Shown: positions 11,482 through 19,250, counted from the stretch's first letter. The stretch: 21,868 nucleotides of DNA from Chara braunii (GCA_003427395.1 BFEA01000052.1:3340935-3362802), one strand, 5' to 3'. The notes: generated by a model not told the origin, from the letters alone. Numbers and translations are program-made.

Positions 11482-11515
<34 letters not shown>

Positions 11516-11526
11516 GCGCGCGCGCA
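11439..11526. repeat. (CT)n(CA)n(CG)n microsatellite
   Basis: The right-hand remainder of the core of repeat copy 2: CT dinucleotides, then CA, then a short alternating CG run. The CG run is absent from copy 1. Confidence 0.95.
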
Positions 11527-11758
11527 CATACATTCTCTTGTCTATTGATGGGGAGCGCCACCTGCTGGAAACTGGGTCCAACGTCCGATGAACATCGTGA
11601 ATAAAGCACCAACCGGGACCCCCCCACACACTCTCTTCGAGTTGCCTATAGCGAACATGACAAAACATACATACAGCATAATCACTACCGTACCCTTCCC
11701 GAACCACATAAACAAACAAACTACGGGCTGCGCACCCGTGCCTTCACGGTAAGTCAAT

Positions 11759-12518
11759 CTTCAGCTGCGCAGCGGTTTGGTGGGGTGCTACTGGCCTCCC
11801 CCCTCCCGCTCTTTCTATTTGTCTCATCCCCCCTCCCTTTTGTTCTTCCTCCAGCCCCACCGAGCAACAGCAGTGTCTAAGGCCAACACTCTCCCACGCA
11901 GTACACATTACCTGGGGCAAGGTCACACTTGCACGGATTAAGAGATTCTGGCCGTTGATCTTCGCTGTCCAAGGTCAATATATATCTCTTAATTTGTCTG
12001 TGCAAGAGGGACCTACCAGCTCTAGCTCCTGGGCCAGTTAGTTCGATTCGATGATAGCAAAAGAACAAAGGAAAAATCACCCTGGAACCGACCGGCCCCA
12101 GGTAGAGTCATTTCAATTCATCTGACCGGCAGGGTGCCCACTCTGTTCGCCTGAACCCCGCGGGATTCGAACAGAGGTGTGCTTATCAACAGTTATATGC
12201 GGGGGCACCACTCGCCCACACGCGTTGGGAGGTTCGGAACCGACCGCCCAGGACATCTGAATTCCTGTGCGGCGGTTGGGCTTTGGATGCCTCTTCATTG
12301 CTTCGTTTTCCGCCGCCTGGTCTGACTGACTTCGTCAGAGAGAGCAGCGCGGGTGCGGGGAAGGAGAGGGAGGACGCCGCGCAGGGTTGTCGTACATGGC
12401 AGGGTGGGTCTCCGCCTGATCTGCGCTGGAACTGGCATGTCTGGCCTCCCCCACGCGTCGTGTTACTCGCACCCAACTTCCCCCCCCCGACTCTTGGCCT
12501 CTTTGCATTCGCACTTTT
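11759..12518. other. No gene seen; one tRNA-like box pair on the minus strand
   Basis: Mixed-composition sequence without a supported gene. On the minus strand, TGGGCGAGTGG (12218-12208) resembles a pol III A box and GTTCGAATCC (12172-12163) resembles a B box, about 35 bp apart. The flanking bases do not fold as a complete tRNA. A 9-bp inverted repeat, CTCTGTTCG (12141) with CGAACAGAG (12168), overlaps the B-box-like part. Confidence 0.35.
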
Positions 12519-12654
12519 GGGCCATCGCCACCCCACTCTCGAAAATGTGCAAAATGAGAACGAACTTCATCCTAGAACACGGCCAGATGCGCCCGCCACA
12601 TTTTTGTTTTGACTTTTTCACAATTTCGAGTTCGAGAGCGGTGCGGCGAGGCCC
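12519..12654. mobile_element. Tourist-like (PIF/Harbinger) MITE, 136 bp
   Basis: The left end GGGCCATCGCCACCCCACTCTCGAA pairs imperfectly with the right end (reverse complement GGGCCTCGCCGCACCGCTCTCGAA). The right flank is TTA (12655-12657) and the left flank is TTT, i.e. a decayed TTA target duplication. Termini starting GGGCC with TTA/TAA duplications are typical of Tourist-like elements. The interior (GTGCAAAATGAGAACGAA then CTAGAACACGG) is shared with the elements at 16537-16672 and 20101-20237. It has no coding capacity and would depend on a transposase elsewhere. Confidence 0.6.
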
Positions 12655-12657
12655 TTA

Positions 12658-12767
12658 GGCCCTAGTTGCACTACTCGCCATCGGCCAAGATTTCGAATGC
12701 ATCTGGACAAGAGTACTTCCACATGCAATCAAAATGTTGGCGGATGGCGAGTAGTGCGACGAGGCCC
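12658..12767. mobile_element. Palindromic Tourist-like MITE, 110 bp, next to the previous one
   Basis: GGCCCTAGTTGCACTACTCG at the left and its partner (reverse complement GGGCCTCGTCGCACTACTCG) at the right form long inverted arms that continue inward almost to a loop of about 12 nt. The stretch 12668-12688 matches 12737-12757 at 20 of 21 bases. TTA flanks both sides (12655-12657 and 12768-12770). The left TTA is also the right flank of the element at 12519-12654, so the two abut. Confidence 0.75.
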
Positions 12768-12770
12768 TTA

Positions 12771-13490
12771 GAAAGTTTTGTGCAGCGTCGTGTAGCCTCG
12801 TGCTGAACGTGTGTGGATCGTTTAGGAGTGAGTGATCTGCGTGTGCCGTGTTGTCAGAGCATAATGGCTGGTTTACTGCGAAGGCATTGTGTAGGCTGAG
12901 AGTGGACCGACGGCCCGGGCGACGGACCGACGGTAGTCTGTCTGCTCCTCCTCCGCCTTCTCCGCCTTCTCCCCATCTGCATCCTCCATCGCCGAGCTTC
13001 GTGTGTGGTATCCCTTCTCTCCCACGAAAGGTGATCAGTACTGCGGCGTTGCCGACGTCGGCATCGTCAGGTGAGCGGTTGTGGCGAGGCCAATTTTGGT
13101 CATCTTCCCATCACGATAGGGTGATGGTGCGGTAGCTACCTCGGTCACGCGCGCGTGCGTAGAGACAGAAGGTTGCACGGTGCGCGGGCACGAGGGTTTG
13201 CTCCCTGCCGACAAGAGGGGAGGAAGAAAGAGAGAAGGAAGGAGAGAGGAAGAGGGGACGGTGCTTGCTGGTAGTGGAATCGTTGCTGCTGGTTTCTATC
13301 ATGCGGTGAGAGAAGAGGGTGCCCATCGAAACGGTTGGTATCACCTCAGGAGGGAGGTCTGCCGTTCGTTTGTTTTGACAAGCTATTCCCCCCCTCTCTC
13401 AGCTGTTGGGCAAGTGAGTGAGTGTTGGGGGGGGAGCTTACCCTGCCCTTGTCCCTCCCCCTTTTGCGGCTGTGCAGCCCAGCGGTTCGT
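12771..13490. other. GC-richer upstream region of the PPI gene, no gene supported
   Basis: Mixed purine-rich and pyrimidine-rich patches with short overlapping open frames on both strands and no protein motif. It may hold distal promoter elements or an upstream noncoding exon of the gene at 13855, but no specific site can be defended. Confidence 0.4.
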
Positions 13491-13516
13491 GATTGGCACA
13501 CTTGGTCTATATATAC
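13491..13516 (+). promoter_or_regulatory. Putative core promoter: inverted CCAAT box and TATA-like run
   Basis: ATTGG (a reversed CCAAT) lies at 13492-13496 and TATATATA at 13508-13515, about 340 bp before the ATG. If used, transcription would begin near 13540-13550. The alternative is that this is the end of a 5'-UTR intron: a CATAAC branch-like sequence and pyrimidines lead to CCGCAG, with AG at 13545-13546. Sequence alone cannot decide between these. Confidence 0.45.
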
Positions 13517-13742
13517 CATAACGTTCCCATCTTCTCTCCTCCGCAGTCTCTGGCTGCTTGGTCGTTGACAGCCGGCGGCAGTTCTGTCGGGCGCGCACTG
13601 TAGTGTGGCGGGAGAGCGCAAAGCGCGCGCAGACGCGCGCACTTTACAGAACACACGTTCACTCTGAGCGCGCTGCGGTCTCTGATACATTTTTAGGTTT
13701 ACCGGTTGGTCAGCGGGGAGAGGGTCCACGCGCCGTCTCAAT

Positions 13743-13854
13743 TTTCCCGCCAAATTTTGTGGCTGCGAGTATTAGTCGCTCGCACGTGGGGCTGTTTCGG
13801 GACATCGCCTGAGGAGCGTCCACGTGGCTCCTTTTTCCCGCCACTTTTGTGGCT
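13743..13854 (+). promoter_or_regulatory. Duplicated E2F-type sites and G-boxes just before the start codon
   Basis: TTTCCCGCCAAA at 13743-13754 matches the E2F consensus. TTTCCCGCCA recurs at 13834-13843. Each sits in a repeat of about 21 bp ending TTTTGTGGCT, and the second copy ends exactly at the ATG (13855). CACGTG G-boxes lie at 13783-13788 and 13821-13826. E2F sites usually mark S-phase control and G-boxes bind bZIP/bHLH factors in plants. Function here is inferred from motif match only. Confidence 0.5.
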
Positions 13855-16443
13855 ATGACAGAGACGGAACGCCAACAAGAGAAGGCGACATACGGCGCGG
13901 AGGAGGGAGAGGGGAGAGGTACCGAAGGTGGTGATCTAGCGCCGCCAGTGATGGGGGGCAAACGAGATCTGGACGGCGATGGCGCTCATGGCCCGGGGTC
14001 AATTCTGGACTCGGCGGCCAATGGGGATGGCAGTTCGTTGACAGATAGCCACGTGGCTGAGGGCAATGGCGAGGTGGATGTGCTTCGTGGTTGCCGATCC
14101 TTCGGGGACGGAGGGGGGAATGAAGGGGAGGAGCACCAGGCTAATCGAGAAGTAAGCGGGTCGGAAGGAGGGGGGGGGGGGGAAGGGGGAGAGGGAGCGG
14201 AGCAAGTCGTTGGTGGGGATGAATGTGCGGCGGAAGGGGCGGGGCTGGAAGGGGGGGAAGGCGTCGCGGCGGTGCTATCGATTACTACTACGACGACGGC
14301 GGCGGACGCGTCATCATCTGGAGCCGCTACTACAGCAAGCGCGGGCGGAGAAATGGCGGCGGAGCCAAACAGTGCGGCTGCTGCCTCTGCCACCACCGCC
14401 GCGGCTGCTCCCGCCGCCGCTGGGGGTAATCCCACGGTCAGGACGTTTTACGTGGTCAAAGTGCCACGATGCGACGAGAACCTTGGCTCAGCAGAGCAAC
14501 GGGAGGCGGAGCTGAAGCTGCGGCAGAAGCGCGAGGCGCTAGAGTTCATACGCGCAGCGCTGAGGCTGAAGCAAGCGGCGCGTACGGAAGCCTACGATAA
14601 CCTGCGCAACGCGAGGCAACGGCTGAGATCGTGCTTTGAGGAGCTGTCGCTTAAGGACAAGGAGAAGGATCCGTTGTTGAATTCCTTGCAGAAGCTTCAG
14701 GTAGTCGGCCAGGAGGCGAGGAAGAAGAGACGAGAGGTGCCGGTAACTAGTGAAGAGGAATTAGACCAGAGGATTGCTGATTTGGAGCATCAGATTGAGC
14801 ACGAGACGATCAGTCTCCAGGAGGAGAAGAAGATCCTTCGGGAAATCAAGAATCTCAAGAGCTCGCGTGACGACGTCCGGGCGATGGTAGCCCTTCAGAG
14901 CAAATACGAGGAGACACGTGTGCAGAGGGAGGCCCTCGAGAGTCAGATCAAGCCCATCAAGTCGGAGGGGCAGGTGCTGAGGCTGGAGAAGGACGCCGCG
15001 AAGAAGATCGTAGAAACGTTTGAATCGGAGGCACGAGTGCTTGAGGAGGCGGTAAAGCAGTTGCTATTGGAGCGGACGAATGCAACGGAGGAGCACGACG
15101 CAGCGTTCGAGCATCTGAAGAACCTGAGACAACAGGCCGCCGCCAGAGATCGAGAGTTTTACAAGAACAGGAACGAGCTGCAGAGAGTCAAGTATTTAGC
15201 GTCGGAGAGAGATATCAAGGGGCTCGAGGAGTTTTGCTCGGAGCAGGTGGAGAGGCGGATGGAGCAGTGGAGTACGGACGCGGACTTCAGGCGGATGTAC
15301 GTGAAGAACAATGAGCGCAGCACTATCAGACGATTTGGTTGCCTCGACGGAAGGTCGCCTGGGGTGGATGAGGAAGCCTTCGATCTCGCGGACTTTGAGG
15401 TGCCGCAGATGAAAGCGACGACGATGGGGGGAGGGGGAGGGGGGGCAACCACGTCGGGGTCGGCGGGAGGAGGAGCAGCAGCGGGAGGAGGGGGGCAAAG
15501 AGGGGGAGGAAGAGCGGGGAGCGGTGCTGCTGGGGCGGCTGCTGCTGCTGCGAGCGGAGGGGGAAAAGGGGATGGTTCGGCGGCGAAGAAAGACGAGCCG
15601 TCGAAATCCAATGGAATTGGGGGAGGGGCGGCAGGAGGAGGGAAGAAGGAAAGTGGGGGTGGGGTGAAGAAGGGCGGGGGCGTGAAGGGAGGGGCGGCGA
15701 AGGAGTCCGCGGGGGATCAGATGGTGATTTCGAGCAAGCGAGGAGGTGGTGGTGGGGGCGTCGGGGAAGAGTCTGCTGCGCCGGCGGCGGCATTAGCCAA
15801 CGGAGGGTTTAAAGAAGCCAATGAGGCGGAGGAGGACCCAGCCGTGCGCGAGGCTTTGCGCGAGAAGCGTCGGAAAGAGGAGATGGAGAAAGCGAGGGAA
15901 GCGGAGGAGAGGAAGAAGAAGATGGCGGAGAGGGCGGAGGCCAGAGCGCGGGCGCGAAAGGCGAGGGAGGAGGAGGAGCTAGCCAAAAAGAAGGAAAAGG
16001 AAAGGCTTAGGAAGGCGCGCAAGCGCGCTGCGTCTGCTGCCGCAGCGGGCCAAGCGGACGGTGAAGAGGAAAAAGCGGAAGGAGAGGATGCCGCGGCAGC
16101 GGACGGCGGAGAAGGGGGGGAAGCGGTCGTCGTCTCTCGAGGGCTAGCCGGCGGCAAAGTTGCTGAGCTGGCCAGTAGTGCCGCAGGTGGTAGTGCCGCT
16201 TCTGCAGGTCGCTCAAAGAAGTTAACCTCGGAGGCGGCCCGGAAGGAGGCCCTGCAGAAGAAGAGAGAGCTCATGTTGAGAGCGAAAGATGCCGCCGCCG
16301 CCGCCTCCAGGAAGGGCTCAGGTAATCAGCAGTTGTGGATGATTATTGCTATTATTGTCGCGGGCTTGGCGATCGTAGCGGGGCTTGTCCTGTTGGCCAA
16401 TAAGAGTCAGGGTCAAACGACGACGGCCAGTTCTTCTTCTTAG
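13855..16443 (+). CDS. PPI1: Proton pump interactor 1 (PPI1)-like coiled-coil, tail-anchored protein
   Basis: An uninterrupted frame of 862 codons. The start is the first ATG after an in-frame TGA at 13810, with G at -3; the frame is also open upstream through a GTG. Residues 1-195 are Gly/Glu/Ala/Thr-rich low complexity. FYVVKVP at about 198-204 opens the conserved PPI region, which continues as Glu/Lys/Arg-rich coiled coil to about 500. Family-typical stretches include SEEELDQ (about 299), SLQEEKKILREIKNL (about 320, the most diagnostic) and FYKNRNEL (about 435). Residues 524-655 are Gly/Ala/Ser/Lys-rich, 663-760 are charged Lys/Glu/Arg/Ala helix, and 827-848 is one hydrophobic segment with a 14-residue polar tail, as in a tail-anchored ER protein. 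Arabidopsis PPI1 binds and stimulates the plasma-membrane H+-ATPase; the same role here is inferred. The protein is longer than Arabidopsis PPI1 (about 610 residues), mostly through low-complexity insertions. No introns are apparent. Confidence 0.9.
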   Translation: MTETERQQEKATYGAEEGEGRGTEGGDLAPPVMGGKRDLDGDGAHGPGSILDSAANGDGSSLTDSHVAEGNGEVDVLRGCRSFGDGGGNEGEEHQANREVSGSEGGGGGEGGEGAEQVVGGDECAAEGAGLEGGEGVAAVLSITTTTTAADASSSGAATTASAGGEMAAEPNSAAAASATTAAAAPAAAGGNPTVRTFYVVKVPRCDENLGSAEQREAELKLRQKREALEFIRAALRLKQAARTEAYDNLRNARQRLRSCFEELSLKDKEKDPLLNSLQKLQVVGQEARKKRREVPVTSEEELDQRIADLEHQIEHETISLQEEKKILREIKNLKSSRDDVRAMVALQSKYEETRVQREALESQIKPIKSEGQVLRLEKDAAKKIVETFESEARVLEEAVKQLLLERTNATEEHDAAFEHLKNLRQQAAARDREFYKNRNELQRVKYLASERDIKGLEEFCSEQVERRMEQWSTDADFRRMYVKNNERSTIRRFGCLDGRSPGVDEEAFDLADFEVPQMKATTMGGGGGGATTSGSAGGGAAAGGGGQRGGGRAGSGAAGAAAAAASGGGKGDGSAAKKDEPSKSNGIGGGAAGGGKKESGGGVKKGGGVKGGAAKESAGDQMVISSKRGGGGGGVGEESAAPAAALANGGFKEANEAEEDPAVREALREKRRKEEMEKAREAEERKKKMAERAEARARARKAREEEELAKKKEKERLRKARKRAASAAAAGQADGEEEKAEGEDAAAADGGEGGEAVVVSRGLAGGKVAELASSAAGGSAASAGRSKKLTSEAARKEALQKKRELMLRAKDAAAAASRKGSGNQQLWMIIAIIVAGLAIVAGLVLLANKSQGQTTTASSSS

Positions 16444-16466
16444 TCTCGTAAACACTGGCCTGGGAG

Positions 16467-16468
<2 letters not shown>

Positions 16469-16532
<64 letters not shown>
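16469..16532. repeat. (TG)n(AG)n microsatellite in the probable 3' UTR
   Basis: About 15 TG units pass directly into about 17 AG units, starting 26 bp after the PPI1-like stop codon. No canonical AATAAA was seen in the following few hundred bases, so the transcript end is unknown and this tract may be transcribed. Confidence 0.95.
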
Positions 16533-16534
<2 letters not shown>

Positions 16535-16536
16535 TA

Positions 16537-16672
16537 CTTCCATCGATAGGATGAGCAAAATCGAACGGATCTACTGCTAGAACATGGACATATACACTGC
16601 CCGTAGTAGTAGTGTATATTTCAATGTTCTAGCGGAAGATTCATTCGATTTTGCTCATCCTACCGATGGAAG
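16537..16672. mobile_element. 136-bp palindromic foldback/MITE-like element
   Basis: Arms of about 60 bp pair across a short loop. CTTCCATCGATAGGATGAGC at the left matches the right arm with one mismatch (A/G), and pairing continues through GCAAAATCGAA, GCTAGAACAT and ATATACACT with scattered mismatches. TA flanks both ends (16535-16536 and 16673-16674), as in Tc1/mariner (Stowaway-like) MITEs, though the TA is part of the palindrome and so is weak evidence. The interior resembles the elements at 12519 and 20101. It lies about 95 bp past the PPI1-like stop, so the transcript could contain a long hairpin. Confidence 0.7.
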
Positions 16673-16795
16673 TAACGTGACGCCAATTGCGGGGTTGGAG
16701 ACTTACCTGTTGGCCGGTGCGTTGCTCATCCTATCAATGAAAAACTCCGCCCCATCCTATCATCCCCCATCATCCGTCCCACCCCTTCCTGTGGA

Positions 16796-16923
16796 TTTTG
16801 TTCCCCCACGAGCTGGGCTCTCTATTTTCCATCATCAGCCCCACCTCTTCTTGAGGGTTTTGTTCCCCCAAGAGCTGGGCTCTCTACTTTCCATCATCAG
16901 CCCCACCTCTTCCTGAGGGTTTT

Positions 16924-16925
<2 letters not shown>
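16796..16925. repeat. 62-bp minisatellite, two full units plus partial copies
   Basis: The block from TTTTGTTCCCCCA through GAGCTGGGCTCTCTA and CCATCATCAGCCCCACCTC to GAGGG repeats with a 62-bp period (16796 and 16858). A third unit starts at 16920 and is cut into by the CT microsatellite. A weaker partial copy precedes the array. Confidence 0.85.

Positions 16926-16979
<54 letters not shown>
16926..16979. repeat. (CT)n microsatellite abutting the adapter
   Basis: About 27 uninterrupted TC/CT units directly followed by the mosaic-end adapter at 16980. A low-complexity end of this kind is where a mis-join is hard to detect. Confidence 0.95.
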
Positions 16980-16981
<2 letters not shown>

Positions 16982-17017
16982 GTCTCTTATACACATCTAG
17001 ATGTGTATAAGAGACAG
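16980..17017. other. Nextera mate-pair junction adapter left in the assembly (artefact)
   Basis: The 38 bases are CTGTCTCTTATACACATCT followed at once by its exact reverse complement. This is the Tn5 mosaic end in the head-to-head form produced when tagmented mate-pair fragments are circularised. It is not biological sequence. In frame it encodes the familiar artefact peptide SYTHLDVYKRQ. Sequence on either side may come from loci separated by the library insert size. Confidence 0.98.
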
Positions 17018-17340
17018 GGCTTGGTCAAAGGTGAAACCGCTATGGCGAGCTCTGACTTAGTCTCACGGATAGCAGCGTGGCAGTCTGTGTGTGTGAGCGA
17101 GAGAGTGAAGGTCAGGGGGGAGAGGGAAGGGAAGAGAAAAGGGAAGAGGCAGAGGGAAGGGAGGAGGAGATAAGGGAAAGGACAGAGCAACTGGAGCTGG
17201 CTGTTTGCGGGGGGGGGATTTGAACGGTCAAAGAGAACCATGCAAGCTGCAGCTGATGCAAACTGAACGCTGCACGCGGGGCGGGTGCGGTGGAGGGGGG
17301 GGGCAGGGAAGGAGGGAGGAGGAAAGGAGTCGGTTTAGTA
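17018..17340. other. No gene seen
   Basis: Purine-rich, G-rich sequence without a recognisable gene. The open frames are composition-driven. Linkage of this part to the PPI gene is uncertain because of the adapter just upstream. Confidence 0.5.
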
Positions 17341-17440
17341 GGGTTACATTCCTTATTTGGCAGCAGGGTGACATTCCTTATTTGGCAGCAGGGTGACATT
17401 CCTTATTTGGCAGCAGGGTGACATTCCCTATTTGGCAGCG
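17341..17440. repeat. 25-bp minisatellite, four units
   Basis: Four back-to-back copies of GGGTGACATTCCTTATTTGG plus CAGCA occupy 17341-17440, nearly identical (first unit GGGTTACA, last unit CCCTA and CAGCG). The low divergence suggests recent expansion. Confidence 0.95.
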
Positions 17441-17777
17441 TAACGGCGGGAACAGCTACTATGGGGAGGAGGAAGTTAGGGGTTGCTCATGGGTGGGTAG
17501 GTGGGTGCCGCGAATTGCATGGAGTGGTTAGTGTGCAGGAGCAGGGGTTTTACGATGTCATCGCTCGCAGTAATGTGCTTTCACTCGGTTGGCCTTTCTC
17601 CTGCAAAAGCAACGGAAGACGCGATGAACGCGAGGCGGCGGGTGGAGGAACGCTTGGCCGTAAATGGAGCAGTGATGCGACGAGGGAGGTAGGGCGCGTA
17701 TGTTTGTTGAACTCTCTCGGTAGGGTTCCTGGAATGCGCCTTCGCGGAGCCGCACACAGACAGACACACACACACAC

Positions 17778-17782
<5 letters not shown>
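17441..17782. other. No gene seen
   Basis: Non-repetitive, moderately GC-rich DNA whose overlapping open frames on both strands lack any motif. Confidence 0.45.
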
Positions 17783-17835
<53 letters not shown>

Positions 17836-17882
17836 ACGGGTGACGATTCGCAAAAGCGATGATTAGGAAGGGCTCGCCTTTG

Positions 17883-17925
<43 letters not shown>

Positions 17926-17973
17926 CTGACGGGTGGGGATTCGCAAAAGCGATGATTAGGAAGGGCTCGCCTT
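17783..17973. repeat. (GA)n tracts with a duplicated 48-bp unit
   Basis: A (GA)n run (17783-17832) is followed by a 48-bp segment (17833-17880), a second GA run (17886-17922) and a near-identical second copy of the 48-bp segment (17926-17973; it contains GATTCGCAAAAGCGATGATT). The arrangement is a tandem duplication of microsatellite plus unique block with a period of 93 bp. TTCGCAAAAGCGA inside the unit is itself an imperfect palindrome. Confidence 0.9.
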
Positions 17974-18376
17974 CAGAAGGGAGGGAGTCCTGTGATGGAC
18001 GGAAGGGGGGGGGAGGGAGGGAGGGTGGATTGGGTGGAGGAGAAAGGAATGGGGGAAAGCACCGGTGTGTTGGTCAAAGATGAGGTGGCTGTGTCATGAT
18101 AGTCGTTGCGAAGGGGAGGAGGAGGAGGAGGAGGAGGAGGAGGAGGAGAAGTGGCAGCCGATGAACATGGCTTCATGGGTGCAAGATAGTGTTTTGATTG
18201 ACCCAGCGATCATTCATTTTTCTTATCTTGGTGATTTTTAAAGTAGCTGTAGCGAAAACCTACGGCGCGGTTTTTCTTCGGGCGAACGGTATATATTGGT
18301 CTTAAAAGGTTTTCGTTGCTCGAGACACGTGGCAACCGTACATTTTTCCTCCGTGTTCCGTCCCTTGGTTTCTCAC
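17974..18376. other. No gene seen; (GGA)n tract
   Basis: Purine-rich DNA with an uninterrupted (GGA)n run at about 18114-18148, then AT-richer sequence. No gene or RNA is supported. Confidence 0.5.
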
Positions 18377-18507
18377 GTGGAGAGTGTTTTGACAAAGAGA
18401 ATTTGATTTATGAAGCGAACTCTTTTCTGTCTGTCTCTGTCTCTGTGGAGCTCGGAGTTGGAGAGTATTTTGACAAAGACGGTCTGATTTATAAATGGAA
18501 TTCTTTT

Positions 18508-18552
<45 letters not shown>

Positions 18553-18611
18553 TTGTATGTGGACCTGGGAGTTTGAGCGTATATTGAGGAATAGTATCTG
18601 GTTTACGAAGT

Positions 18612-18657
<46 letters not shown>

Positions 18658-18658
18658 T
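18377..18658. repeat. Three diverged tandem units, each ending in a (TC)n tract
   Basis: Units starting near 18377, 18452 and 18567 share GGAGAGTRTTTTGACAAAGA, then TGATTTAT, then a pyrimidine run. The TC tract has expanded in the second (about 18513-18547) and third (about 18613-18658) units. Lengths of about 75-115 bp differ mainly in the TC tract. The third unit is the most diverged. Confidence 0.8.
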
Positions 18659-19206
18659 CTTGGTGTCTATCTGCCCGTCCTCATCTTCGGGTTGACGTGG
18701 TTTATCCTCTAACCAGTCAATTTTGCCAGTTCTGGTTTTCGGTTTTTCCTGTTTTGCCAGTTCATTTTAGTGATGGTTCTGGTTTTCCTTCGTTTTTTTT
18801 TCAACGTTTTTTGAGACATTCCCCGCCTTTTCTTTCTGCTTCGCACTGTTTTTTGGGGCTGGCTATTCTTTCGTCTTTTTTTTATCGTTTCTTTAACAGT
18901 CCTTCTCGTTCCTGTCTCTGCGCGGCTTTGTCGGTCGCTTATCGGTCGCTGTCTGTGCCCTAAGCGCCGTAGCAAGGCCCACGTCCTCTCGTCGGCTTTC
19001 GAGCCTCGCGGCATTACTCACCAAATGTGTGAAGTTGCTCGTGTGTCTTATCCGAGAAGGTGAAAATATGTACCCGTCATTTTTTTTTGTGGTTCTCGCA
19101 TTTTGACAGTGGTGAAGCGAGAGCCTCTTCTCCCCTTCCGCACCCTCTCTTTCCCAAAACGCGCTGACATCTCGCTTCTCTCTCTATCACTGCAATCTAC
19201 CTTTTG
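18659..19206. other. No gene seen
   Basis: T-rich sequence with loosely repeated TTTTGCCAGTT and TTCTGGTTTTC phrases around 18720-18790, then mixed sequence. No supported gene. Confidence 0.45.
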
Positions 19207-19210
19207 AGTG

Positions 19211-19212
19211 GG

Positions 19213-19250
<38 letters not shown>

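Larger units (their letters stand above)
10780..11758. repeat. Copy 2 of the long direct repeat, interrupted by an assembly gap
   Basis: Same element and orientation as 9637-10421, with matching left arm (GAAACTGCAGGACCGGTAG...) and right arm (GCGCCACCTGCTGGAAA... to CACGGTAAGTCAAT). The 341-base N gap at 11098-11438 replaces the start of its microsatellite core. The corresponding stretch in copy 1 is shorter, so the gap length is probably an estimate. The two direct copies flank a 358-bp spacer. Confidence 0.9.

Noticed and set aside
10960-11719. Open frames of 190-243 codons spanning the gap
   Set aside because: Most of their length is N. The remainder is microsatellite and repeat sequence.
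13849-13854. Start two codons upstream (GTG GCT) of the PPI1-like ATG
   Set aside because: A GTG start is not expected for a eukaryotic nuclear gene when an ATG follows two codons later with a purine at -3.
13986-14435. 149-codon Pro/Ala/Ser-rich frame on the minus strand
   Set aside because: It is the antisense shadow of the GC-rich low-complexity N-terminus of the PPI1-like gene. The same holds for the minus frames at 15159-15611, 15326-15793 and 15717-16274.
16922-17173. 83-codon frame with VSYTHLDVYKRQ
   Set aside because: The peptide is the translation of the Nextera mosaic-end adapter, a known database artefact, plus a CT repeat.
17341-17440. Direct repeats as a possible CRISPR array
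   Set aside because: The units are contiguous with no variable spacers, and the context is a eukaryotic nuclear genome.
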